NCBI GenBank assembly: GCA_001799975.1
Contig: MGUQ01000101.1
Location: 1 to 5,031, forward strand
Direction: 5' to 3'
Origin: Elusimicrobia bacterium RIFCSPLOWO2_01_FULL_54_10
GTDB taxonomy: Bacteria > Elusimicrobiota > Elusimicrobia > 2-02-FULL-39-32
DNA: 5,031 nucleotides
Shown in pieces: positions 1 through 5,031 of this stretch. The notes beneath the pieces are model-generated. The model saw only the letters and a list, made by a program, of their open reading frames with translations. It did not search any database and was not told where the DNA came from. Within the stretch, counting starts at the first letter, position 1, and every line of letters begins with the position of its first letter. A program made the translations under genes and the position numbers.

Positions 1-104
1 TGCGCGTGGCGCACATGGGCTACATCCTCAGGAAAGACATCGAAGCGGGCATGAAAGCCCTTGCGGAAACTTTGAAGGAAATGCAAGTTCCCGCCGCCAG
101 ATAA
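1..104 (+). CDS. Class V aminotransferase, C-terminal end (AGXT/SerC-like), partial
   Basis: Only the last 33 codons are visible, read in the frame that starts at base 3 and ends with TAA at 102-104. The peptide contains RVAHMGYI near its start, which matches the C-terminal 'R-(I/V)-(A/G)-HMG' segment of class V PLP-dependent aminotransferases of the serine-pyruvate / alanine-glyoxylate type. It then forms a charged amphipathic helix and ends PAAR. The stop overlaps the ATG of serA by one base (TAATG), so the two are almost certainly co-transcribed and translationally coupled. From that pairing I infer that it works as the phosphoserine-forming aminotransferase (3-phosphohydroxypyruvate plus glutamate), a role known for AGXT-like enzymes beside serA in several bacteria and archaea. 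Another class V aminotransferase activity is possible because the PLP-lysine region lies outside the window. Confidence 0.75.
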   Translation, partial: RVAHMGYILRKDIEAGMKALAETLKEMQVPAAR

Positions 105-1693
105 TGTCAGCCACCAAAATCGTCGTCGCCGACGAGATTGACGCCGAAGGCCTGGAGCCCCTGCAGGGCAAAAACGGCTTCAAGCTTGTTGTGGTGAACG
201 ACCCCGCCAGACTCGCCGCTGAAATCGGCGACGCCCAGGCGCTGCTGGTGCGTTCCAAAACAAAAGTAGATGCCGCGCTTCTTGAGAAGGGAAAGGCTCT
301 CAAGTTTGTTGGGCGGGCCGGAGTGGGAGTGGACAATATTGACGTGGCCAGCGCCTCCAAGCGCGGCATTGTGGTGGCCAATGTCCCGGGCGGCAACACC
401 ATTTCAGCGGCAGAGCACACGATGGCCATGATCCTGGCCATTTCCCGCAACATCCCCAAAGCCCACGCCTCTGTTTCAGCCGGCCTGTGGGAGCGGAACA
501 AATTTATCGGCACGGAACTGCAGGGCAAAACGCTCGGCCTCCTGGGGTTTGGGCGCATCGGGCGCGAAGTGGCCCGGCGCGCGCTCAGCTTTGAAATGAA
601 GGTGATGGCCTACGACCCGTTTGTTTCCGAGCAGAACATGAAAGCGCAGGGCATCCTGGCGGCTTCCATGGACGATGTCCTGGCCAAATCCGACTATATA
701 TCCCTCCACATGCCTGTCACAGACCAGACAAAGGCGATGATCAACGCCCAAGCCCTGGCCAAAATGAAACCGGACTGCCGGCTCATCAACTGCGCCCGTG
801 GTGAGCTGGTGGATGAACCGGCGCTCGTGGCTGCATTGAAAGCCAAAAAAATCAAGGGTGCCGCCCTGGACGTTTTCAGCGCGGAACCGCCCAAGACCAA
901 AGATTTTCTCACACTGGACAATGTTGTTTTAACGCCTCATCTGGGCGCCTCCACGGAAGAAGCGCAAGTGAAAGTGGCATACGAGCTTTCGCTCGCCTTG
1001 CGGGATTTTTTCGACCGAGGAGTCATCCGCAACGCCGTCAATCTGCCGTCCGTGGAGCCGGAGCTCCTTGAACGGGTCACTCCTTTCATCAAGCTGTCCG
1101 AAGCGCTCGGCACTTTCATCGCCCAGGTTGTGGAAGGAGGCATGGAGGAAATCCGGGTGGAGTTTGCCGGAGATTTTTCGCCTCCCATGCGCAATCTCCT
1201 GAACCTCTCGGCTGTTAAAGGCATCCTGTCCTCCGCCATGGGCGAAGGCGCGGTCAACTGGGTGAATGCCATGCCCATCGCCAAAGACCGCGGCATCCGC
1301 CTGGAGGACGCCTCCACCACGGACACCAGGGATTACACCGCCCTCATCACTTTGAAAGTCAAAACGGACAAACAGACGCGCTCGGTTTCCGGCACCATTC
1401 TCACCTCTGGCAAGCCCCGCATAGTGCGCATTGACGAGATGAGCGTGGACATCGTGCCGGAAGGCCACATGATCATTTTCACCAACATCGATCAGCCAGG
1501 AGTGGTGGGTTTTATCGGCACTCTGCTGGGCAAAAACAACATCAACATCGCCGCGTTCCAGGTGGGGCGCAAGCAGGCAGGGGGCGAAGCGGTTTCCGTC
1601 CTGAATGTGGATTCCCCCGTTCCCGCACCCGTGATGGATGAAATCCGCGGTTTTTCTGGAATCAAAAACGTCTGGATGGTCAAAATCGCTTAA
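104..1693 (+). CDS. serA: D-3-phosphoglycerate dehydrogenase (long, ACT-containing type)
   Basis: This cytosolic enzyme oxidises 3-phosphoglycerate to 3-phosphohydroxypyruvate with NAD+, the first committed step of serine synthesis. The 529 residues fit the long type with an extra regulatory domain (about 525-530). An N-terminal substrate-binding segment (about 1-100) precedes the NAD-binding Rossmann core, with GFGRIG at 148-153. The catalytic triad is visible as R232 (in CARGE), E261 (in SAEPP) and H279 (in TPHLGAS); the R-E and E-H spacings of 29 and 18 match the family. Residues about 318-450 form the intervening allosteric substrate-binding domain, and about 456-529 an ACT domain (IDQPGVVGFIG at 462-472), so feedback by serine is likely. 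No good Shine-Dalgarno lies before the ATG; the one-base overlap with the upstream stop points to translational coupling. The gene is intact. Confidence 0.98.
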   Translation: MSATKIVVADEIDAEGLEPLQGKNGFKLVVVNDPARLAAEIGDAQALLVRSKTKVDAALLEKGKALKFVGRAGVGVDNIDVASASKRGIVVANVPGGNTISAAEHTMAMILAISRNIPKAHASVSAGLWERNKFIGTELQGKTLGLLGFGRIGREVARRALSFEMKVMAYDPFVSEQNMKAQGILAASMDDVLAKSDYISLHMPVTDQTKAMINAQALAKMKPDCRLINCARGELVDEPALVAALKAKKIKGAALDVFSAEPPKTKDFLTLDNVVLTPHLGASTEEAQVKVAYELSLALRDFFDRGVIRNAVNLPSVEPELLERVTPFIKLSEALGTFIAQVVEGGMEEIRVEFAGDFSPPMRNLLNLSAVKGILSSAMGEGAVNWVNAMPIAKDRGIRLEDASTTDTRDYTALITLKVKTDKQTRSVSGTILTSGKPRIVRIDEMSVDIVPEGHMIIFTNIDQPGVVGFIGTLLGKNNINIAAFQVGRKQAGGEAVSVLNVDSPVPAPVMDEIRGFSGIKNVWMVKIA

Positions 1694-1699
1694 ATTCCC

Positions 1700-2455
1700 G
1701 TGAGTTCAGTCCTCTCGATCCGCAATCTCACCAAAATCTACCGCCGCTCCCACCTGGGGCGGGTCACCGCCACCATGGGCGTCAAATCCATCAACCTGGA
1801 AATCGCCCGGGGCGAAATCATGGGCCTGATTGGGCCCAATGGCGCCGGCAAAACCACCACCTTAAAACTCATCCTTGGCCTTCTGAACCCCACGGAAGGA
1901 GAAATTTACCTGATGGACAAGAAACTTCCGGACTCCTCTGTCATTCAGAAAGTGGGGTTCCTGCCGGAAGTGCCGTATTTTCCCAAGAATTTTTCCGTTG
2001 AAGAAGTCCTTTATTTTTACGGTCGCCTCTCGGGCATCCCTGATTCCAAAGTGCGCGCCCGTGCTGACGAAGTGCTCGCGCTCGTGCGGATGAGCCACCG
2101 CAAAACCCGCATGGTGCGCGAGTGTTCAAAAGGCATGCTTCAACGGCTCTCGCTTGCCCAGGCTCTGATCCATGACCCCGAGCTTCTAATATTTGATGAA
2201 CCCATCACAGGGCTGGATCCCGTGGGCTTAAATGAAATGCGTGAGATGATCGTCACCTTGAACAAGTCCGGCAAGACCATCCTGTTCTCCTCACACATCA
2301 TCTCAGAAGTAGAGCGGATTGCCCACAGGGTGGGCGTCATGGAAGGCGGCGAAATGGTCCAAACTCTTTCATCAGACCAATGGAAAGGCCGGCCCGGGCA
2401 CCTGGAAGAAATTTTTGTGCAAACCATTCATTCCCGCGGAGGACTGGCCGTTTGA
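1700..2455 (+). CDS. ABC transporter ATP-binding protein (ABC-2 / CcmA-NatA type)
   Basis: This is the nucleotide-binding subunit of an ABC-2 type transporter, expected on the inner face of the cytoplasmic membrane with the permease encoded next. Its 251 residues carry all core motifs: Walker A GPNGAGKT (45-52), a Q-loop region GFLPEVPYFP (86-95) in which Glu stands where Gln is classical, signature CSKGMLQRL (142-150), Walker B LLIFDEP (162-168) with catalytic E167, D-loop GLDP (171-174) and switch H199 in SSHI. The Q-to-E change and the SKGM signature are common in this subfamily, so the ATPase should be active. The GTG start is six bases after the serA stop and places the usual 'L-x-I-x-N-L-T-K-x-Y' opening at the N terminus; no clear Shine-Dalgarno is present. 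The substrate cannot be told from the ATPase. Its neighbours suggest export or envelope maintenance more than nutrient uptake (inference). Confidence 0.95.
   Translation: MSSVLSIRNLTKIYRRSHLGRVTATMGVKSINLEIARGEIMGLIGPNGAGKTTTLKLILGLLNPTEGEIYLMDKKLPDSSVIQKVGFLPEVPYFPKNFSVEEVLYFYGRLSGIPDSKVRARADEVLALVRMSHRKTRMVRECSKGMLQRLSLAQALIHDPELLIFDEPITGLDPVGLNEMREMIVTLNKSGKTILFSSHIISEVERIAHRVGVMEGGEMVQTLSSDQWKGRPGHLEEIFVQTIHSRGGLAV
2438..2443 (+). promoter_or_regulatory. Shine-Dalgarno that decides the TTG start of the permease
   Basis: GGAGGA lies inside the 3' end of the ATPase gene, 8 nt before TTG at 2452. It is the strongest ribosome binding site in the operon and supports 2452 over the upstream in-frame ATG at 2380. 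Confidence 0.8.
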
Positions 2456-3234
2456 AACTCTCGAATATCCTCCCGCTGGCCCGCTACACATTTGTGGGAA
2501 GTTTCCGGAGCAAGATTTTTCTGGTCCTCATCCTTTTCGGCGTTTTGCTCCTTTTGTCCTCGTTCCTCCTGTCCATCCTCGGACAGGAGCAGGAAATCCG
2601 GGTTCTGACGGATTTGGGACTGGCTTCCATCGAGATCCTGGCATTGTTCACCTCCATTTTTCTCATGGTCAATCTCATTTTGGAGCAGATCGAACAGAGG
2701 ACGCTCTACCTTGTTTTGACCCGTTCGGTCAGCCGGGCGGAATATTTGCTGGGAAATTACTTCGGCACACTGGCCGCAATTTTTGCCTGTGTTGTTCTCA
2801 TGACGCTTCTTCATGCAGGAATTTTGCTTTTCAAGGGCTGGGACATCCGGGCCGAAGGGCTGGTCTATTTCGCCTCTGTTTTCACCTCGTTTGAAAAAAT
2901 CGTCCTCGTGTCCGCCCTGGGCCTGTTCTTCTCGATCTTTTCCACTTCTGCGGTATCCGCCCTTGTGTTCACTATTTTTTTGTGGATTTCGGGACACTTC
3001 GCGGTTGAACTGAAATTTCTGGCCGGCCGTCTAGAGGACGGCGCATTAAAGACCCTGTTCAAAGGGATCTATTATCTTGTGCCCCATTTCCATTATCTGA
3101 ATGCGCGGGACATCTGGATTTCCTATTCCAGCCAATTTGGCAGGATGATAGCCGAAGGAACCCTGTATACGGCGCTCTATAGCGCCGCGGCCCTTCTTCT
3201 GGCGCACCTCTCTTTCAGAAAAAAGGAGTTTTAA
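2452..3234 (+). CDS. ABC-2 type transporter permease, six predicted membrane helices
   Basis: This is the membrane partner of the preceding ATPase. I chose the TTG at 2452 as start: it has GGAGGA at 2438-2443 with 8-nt spacing and overlaps the ATPase stop as TTGA, the usual coupling arrangement. An in-frame ATG at 2380 would add 24 residues (rich in Arg, Pro and Gly) that merely read through the ATPase 3' end in another frame. The 260-residue product begins KLSNILPLARYTF, typical of ABC-2 permeases. Hydrophobic segments lie at about 21-43, 58-77, 103-127, 143-163, 166-186 and 236-252. The loop after helix 2 holds EQIEQRTLYLVLTRSVSR (78-95), the conserved cytoplasmic coupling region with the 'ER..GTL..ll..PvsR' pattern seen in NosY/CcmB-like permeases. 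The exported substrate is unknown. Confidence 0.9.
   Translation: MKLSNILPLARYTFVGSFRSKIFLVLILFGVLLLLSSFLLSILGQEQEIRVLTDLGLASIEILALFTSIFLMVNLILEQIEQRTLYLVLTRSVSRAEYLLGNYFGTLAAIFACVVLMTLLHAGILLFKGWDIRAEGLVYFASVFTSFEKIVLVSALGLFFSIFSTSAVSALVFTIFLWISGHFAVELKFLAGRLEDGALKTLFKGIYYLVPHFHYLNARDIWISYSSQFGRMIAEGTLYTALYSAAALLLAHLSFRKKEF
3170..3187 (+). other. Perfect 7-bp GC-rich hairpin inside the permease 3' end
   Basis: CGGCGCT and AGCGCCG flank a CTAT loop, giving a fully paired stem about 40 bases before the ribosome binding site of the TPR gene. No T-run follows, so it is not an intrinsic terminator. It could slow ribosomes or set an RNA end in the polycistronic message, or be a chance product of GC-rich codons (SAAA region of the protein). 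Confidence 0.35.
3225..3228 (+). promoter_or_regulatory. Probable ribosome binding site of the TPR gene
   Basis: GGAG, within AAAAGGAGTTTT at the last codons of the permease, sits 12 nt before the GTG at 3241. The spacing is longer than ideal. I see no better site and no better in-frame start close by, so initiation may also rely on coupling with the permease stop six bases upstream. Confidence 0.55.
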
Positions 3235-3240
3235 ACACTC

Positions 3241-4005
3241 GTGCCCCTGTACCGCGCTCTGCCTGTCCTTTCCCTGGCGGCGCTTCTGACCGCATCGACT
3301 TTACTCGCTTATAGAATGCACAAAGAACGGGTCTTCCCATATCCCCCGTTCAACGAACTCATCTTCAATATCTCTGAAAAATTCCAGAACCTGCCCTCCT
3401 TTTCCCGCCCTCTGGGGTCGGAAGGCGGTTTCAGGGATTTTGGCGGGCTTTTGCTGGGCCTCCGTCGTCTCACTGCGGACATCGCCTGGTTGAGCGTCCT
3501 GCAGTATTACGGTTCGCATGAGGCAGCTGGCCATGAGGAAGATCATGAGAGCAGACAAGCATTTGGCGCGGGCAGATATGCTGCTTTGAAAGACATGGTG
3601 ATGCGCACCGTGCGGCTGGATCCCCACTTCCACTTTGCCTATCTTTACGGGGCTGGTTCACTGGCGTTCAATCTGGACAGATATGATGAGGCCCTGGAGT
3701 TATTGCAGGACGGCATTCAGCGCAACCCCAATTATTGGAAATTCCGCCTCTATGTGGCCGCAATTGTCTGGAAGAAGAAGGGAGAGTATGACAACATGAT
3801 CCCCCTTTTGGAGGAAGCCATCGCGTATCCGGACTGTCCCACGCTGGTCAAATCCAGCCTGGCCAACATCCATAAAGCTCGGAAAAATTACGCTCGCGCC
3901 CTGCAGATCTGGCTGAATGTCCTGGAGACCGAGCACTCGGATGCCGTGTATCGCCAACAGGCGGAGGATCAAATCGGTCAGCTCCGGGGCCTTTTGGGAC
4001 TCTAA
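3241..4005 (+). CDS. Membrane-anchored TPR-repeat protein of the ABC operon
   Basis: The specific function is unknown. The GTG start gives a 254-residue protein with one hydrophobic helix at about 7-24 after a single Arg, followed by basic residues (RMHKER, 25-30). This is either an uncleaved anchor or a signal peptide without an obvious cleavage site. A segment at 63-91 containing GLLLGLRRLTADIAWL and ending LQYYG resembles the 'R-x-(L/V)-x-A-D-x-x-W-L-x-x-x-Q-Y-Y-G' block I associate with TPR proteins encoded beside ABC-2 transporters in environmental bacteria (from memory, not searched). A His/Glu/Asp-rich stretch follows (93-103). From about 132 come roughly three helix-turn-helix TPR-like units: 132-165 (GAGSLAFNLDRYDEALELL core), 166-199 and 202-235. 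It follows the permease by six bases, so it is probably co-expressed and may scaffold partners for the transporter (inference). Confidence 0.85.
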   Translation: MPLYRALPVLSLAALLTASTLLAYRMHKERVFPYPPFNELIFNISEKFQNLPSFSRPLGSEGGFRDFGGLLLGLRRLTADIAWLSVLQYYGSHEAAGHEEDHESRQAFGAGRYAALKDMVMRTVRLDPHFHFAYLYGAGSLAFNLDRYDEALELLQDGIQRNPNYWKFRLYVAAIVWKKKGEYDNMIPLLEEAIAYPDCPTLVKSSLANIHKARKNYARALQIWLNVLETEHSDAVYRQQAEDQIGQLRGLLGL

Positions 4006-4038
4006 TTTGGCTGAAAATCCCTTGCTTTTTAGGCCAAA
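4006..4038 (+). other. Imperfect inverted repeat after the TPR gene, possible RNA end
   Basis: TTTGGC (4006-4011) directly after the TAA pairs with GCCAAA (4033-4038). An inner AAAA/TTTT pairing (4014-4017 with 4027-4030) can extend the stem after a mismatch. A short A-run follows, not a T-run, so this is a poor intrinsic terminator on the plus strand. It overlaps the -35 region of the next promoter. It is the only candidate I see for ending the upstream operon transcript. Confidence 0.3.
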
Positions 4039-4052
4039 AATCGTGATACAAT
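4022..4052 (+). promoter_or_regulatory. Extended -10 sigma-70-like promoter for the NlpC-like gene
   Basis: TTGCTT (4022-4027) is a reasonable -35 with a long 19-nt spacer to TACAAT (4047-4052). TG at 4044-4045 makes an extended -10 (TGATACAAT), which tolerates weak -35 spacing. The -10 ends only 6 nt before the ATG at 4059, so transcription would be expected to begin at or within a base or two of the start codon. This implies a leaderless or nearly leaderless mRNA, and shows that the downstream gene has its own control separate from the ABC operon. Confidence 0.65.
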
Positions 4053-4058
4053 AGAGGC

Positions 4059-4487
4059 ATGCCTAACATCAAGAACAGCTTCGGCCCGAGTACAGATATC
4101 CTGTCCGATGCAGACTATGACGGTTCCCGCTATGTTTGGTTCCATTTCCGCAAGCATGGCCATCCATATACTTATGAACCTACAGCGAGTCTGAACCGTT
4201 CAGGGCGCTTCGCAGAAGCCACAAAAAACGCCCCTCAGTTGGGGGATGTCGCCTGGTGGAACGGTTTTATGGGGATCTATGACCCCCATATTCCTTACAC
4301 GGACGGGGGCTCATCGATGCGCTTGAACTTGCGCACTGCAATCGGGGAACGGTCTTATAAGCAGCTTGAAAAGGAGCATGGACCCGTGAAATGGCTTCGG
4401 CACAAAAATGCCTCTCTCAACGGTTCGATCAAACAGGAGGAAAAAACCTCCTGGCTCGGCAAGCTTCTTAACTCAATTACAGGCTAA
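4059..4487 (+). CDS. Small protein with a degenerate NlpC/P60-like fold, catalytic residues apparently lost
   Basis: This 142-residue gene is not recognised with certainty. An in-frame TGA at 4044-4046 sits 12 bases upstream and no other start lies between, so the ATG at 4059 is the natural start. No signal peptide or membrane helix is visible. Residues 19-37 (DYDGSRYVWFHFRKHGHPY) align by eye with the 'DCSGFVxxxFRxxG' block of NlpC/P60 cysteine peptidases. Residues 59-75 (PQLGDVAWWNGFMGIYD) align with 'xxxGDLVxF...HVGIYxG'. The terminal GPVKWLRHK (108-116) resembles the closing strand. At the two catalytic sites the Cys reads Tyr (Y20) and the His reads Met (M71). If homologous, it would be a non-hydrolysing binding protein. 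A CHAP-like or unrelated fold remains possible. The tail (KTSWLGKLL, 129-137) is short and amphipathic. The gene is preceded by its own promoter and converges on gltD. Confidence 0.7.
   Translation: MPNIKNSFGPSTDILSDADYDGSRYVWFHFRKHGHPYTYEPTASLNRSGRFAEATKNAPQLGDVAWWNGFMGIYDPHIPYTDGGSSMRLNLRTAIGERSYKQLEKEHGPVKWLRHKNASLNGSIKQEEKTSWLGKLLNSITG
4434..4453. other. Perfect 7-bp inverted repeat near the 3' end of the NlpC-like gene
   Basis: CAGGAGG and CCTCCTG flank a six-A loop, a perfect palindromic stem within codons for Gln-Glu-Glu-Lys-Thr-Ser-Trp. On the minus strand it lies 54 nt past the gltD stop, has an all-T loop and is followed by TTTGAT, so it could be a weak terminator or 3' stabiliser for the gltD transcript placed inside the converging gene. 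On the plus strand it would sequester an AGGAGG that has no nearby start codon. It may also be chance. Confidence 0.4.
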
Positions 4488-4506
4488 ACCCTAAATCTTT
4501 CAGTTG
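4488..4506. other. Convergent 19-nt intergenic gap
   Basis: This is the whole space between the TAA of the plus-strand NlpC-like gene and the TGA of minus-strand gltD. I see no stem-loop with a T-run in it for either direction, so either transcript probably ends inside the opposing gene. Confidence 0.6.
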
Positions 4507-5031
4507 TCAGGAGTGGAAGGGACTGGACTGGAGCGCAGTGGCGCCCATAAGGTTCAAATCCACGCAGCGGGCGCATTCGCGCCCTTCCCAGATGGCCCAG
4601 ACCACCAGAGACTGCCCCCGCCGCATGTCGCCGCAGGAAAAAATCCCCGGAACATTCGTCATATAATCTTTATCCACCTGCACGTTGGTGCGCGGGGTGA
4701 GTGTCACGCCAAAATCCTTGAGCATGGTGCTGGTTTCCGGCCCCAGAAAGCCCAAGGCCAGCAGAACCAAATCCGCTTTCAATTCAAATTCGCTCCCAGG
4801 CACTTCAACCATTTTTGGAGGAGTGCCGTTTTGCCCCCCCTCCCATTGGACGCGGACCATGTGAATTTTTTTGACCACGCCGTTTTCGCCGGAGAATTTC
4901 TTGGTGTTGATGCTCCAGTCGCGCATTCCTCCCTCTTCGTGGGATGAGGAAGTGCGGAATGTCCGCGGCCAATCCGGCCAGGGGTTGCCGAAATTTCTCG
5001 CCTCGGGCGGCTTGGGAAGAAGCTCAAAAGA
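4507..5031 (-). CDS. gltD: Glutamate synthase (NADPH) small subunit, C-terminal part
   Basis: The gene enters from the right edge, and the last 174 residues plus TGA (4507-4509) are visible. The small subunit passes electrons from NAD(P)H through FAD and iron-sulfur clusters to GltB, which makes two glutamates from glutamine and 2-oxoglutarate in the cytosol. Numbering from the window edge, LPKPPEARN (5-13) and NPWPDWPR (16-23) with SSHEEGGMRDWS (29-40) match the GltD-specific segment. VPGSEFELKADLVLLALGF (77-95) closes the pyridine-nucleotide domain, and GIFSCGDMRRGQSLVVWAI (129-147) is the C-terminal FAD-binding motif with its GD pair. This is the usual GltD C terminus. A run of seven G (plus-strand C, 4834-4840) encodes Gly-Gly without disturbing the frame. 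The Met 36 residues in (4924-4926) is internal, not the start. The 5' part and the partner gltB are outside the window. Confidence 0.97.
   Translation of the reverse strand, partial: SFELLPKPPEARNFGNPWPDWPRTFRTSSSHEEGGMRDWSINTKKFSGENGVVKKIHMVRVQWEGGQNGTPPKMVEVPGSEFELKADLVLLALGFLGPETSTMLKDFGVTLTPRTNVQVDKDYMTNVPGIFSCGDMRRGQSLVVWAIWEGRECARCVDLNLMGATALQSSPFHS

Noticed and set aside
142..150. Atypical signature (CSKGM) and Glu in the Q-loop of the ABC ATPase as evidence of a dead ATPase (numbers are protein residues of the 1700-2455 gene)
   Set aside because: SKGM-type signatures and a Glu in the Q-loop are common in ABC-2 ATPases, and Walker A, Walker B, catalytic Glu and switch His are all intact.
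28..558. Minus-strand open frame of 176 codons opposite the serA 5' half
   Set aside because: Composition (Ser, Pro, Ala, Arg) is typical of an antisense shadow of a GC-rich gene, and serA is unambiguous here.
2319..2894. Plus-strand open frame of 191 codons spanning the ATPase-permease junction
   Set aside because: It overlaps two strong genes in a third frame and its translation is rich in Pro, Phe, His and Gly with no domain.
2428..2997. Minus-strand open frame of 189 codons, very rich in Glu, Gln, Lys and Arg
   Set aside because: The charged sequence is the antisense image of hydrophobic permease helices, not a coiled-coil gene.
4834..4840. Run of seven C (G on the coding strand) in gltD as a possible programmed frameshift or assembly error
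   Set aside because: Conserved GltD motifs occur in the same frame on both sides, so no shift is present.
4504..4947. Plus-strand open frame of 147 codons opposite gltD
   Set aside because: It lies antisense to clearly conserved GltD sequence, is rich in Pro, His and Gly with no recognisable motif, and has no ribosome binding site; it is a shadow frame.
1..5031. CRISPR array, tRNA/rRNA, insertion sequence, toxin-antitoxin pair or phage genes
   Set aside because: No spaced direct repeats, cloverleaf-like sequence, transposase motif or terminal inverted repeats were seen on either strand, and almost every base is accounted for by the genes listed.

Overview
The window reads as a compact bacterial chromosome segment with moderately high GC. 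Genes nearly touch, and three consecutive start codons are non-ATG (GTG, TTG, GTG). The gene set is a class V aminotransferase beside a long SerA, then an ABC ATPase, a permease and a TPR protein, with a GltD gene on the other strand. This suits a free-living anaerobic or environmental bacterium. The style resembles uncultivated Omnitrophota/Elusimicrobia-like or deltaproteobacterial genomes, but that placement is an impression and not proven by the sequence.

Layout on the plus strand. Bases 1-104 are the 3' end of a class V (AGXT/SerC-like) aminotransferase, whose stop overlaps the ATG of serA (104-1693, D-3-phosphoglycerate dehydrogenase). Six bases later comes an ABC-2 type ATPase (1700-2455). 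Its stop overlaps by 4 nt the TTG start of a six-helix ABC-2 permease (2452-3234). Six bases further is a membrane-anchored TPR protein (3241-4005). The spacing suggests one transcript: the first two genes would make phosphoserine, and the next three look like an export or envelope module.

A 53-nt gap (4006-4058) carries a convincing promoter whose -10 box lies only 6 nt before the ATG of the next gene. That gene (4059-4487) encodes a 142-residue cytosolic-looking protein. It resembles the NlpC/P60 fold, but both catalytic positions appear to be substituted. It is the least explained and most interesting gene here. It converges, with a 19-nt gap, on the 3' end of a minus-strand glutamate synthase small subunit gene (gltD, 4507-5031, continuing past the window edge).

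GltD activity supplies glutamate, the amino donor a SerC-type aminotransferase needs, so the window is thematically linked to amino acid synthesis; the two units are nevertheless on opposite strands. No tRNA, rRNA, CRISPR array, insertion sequence or long repeat was seen. I found no strong evidence of a wholly new system. The candidates for a second look are the degenerate NlpC-like protein with its apparently leaderless promoter, and the serine/ABC/TPR operon.
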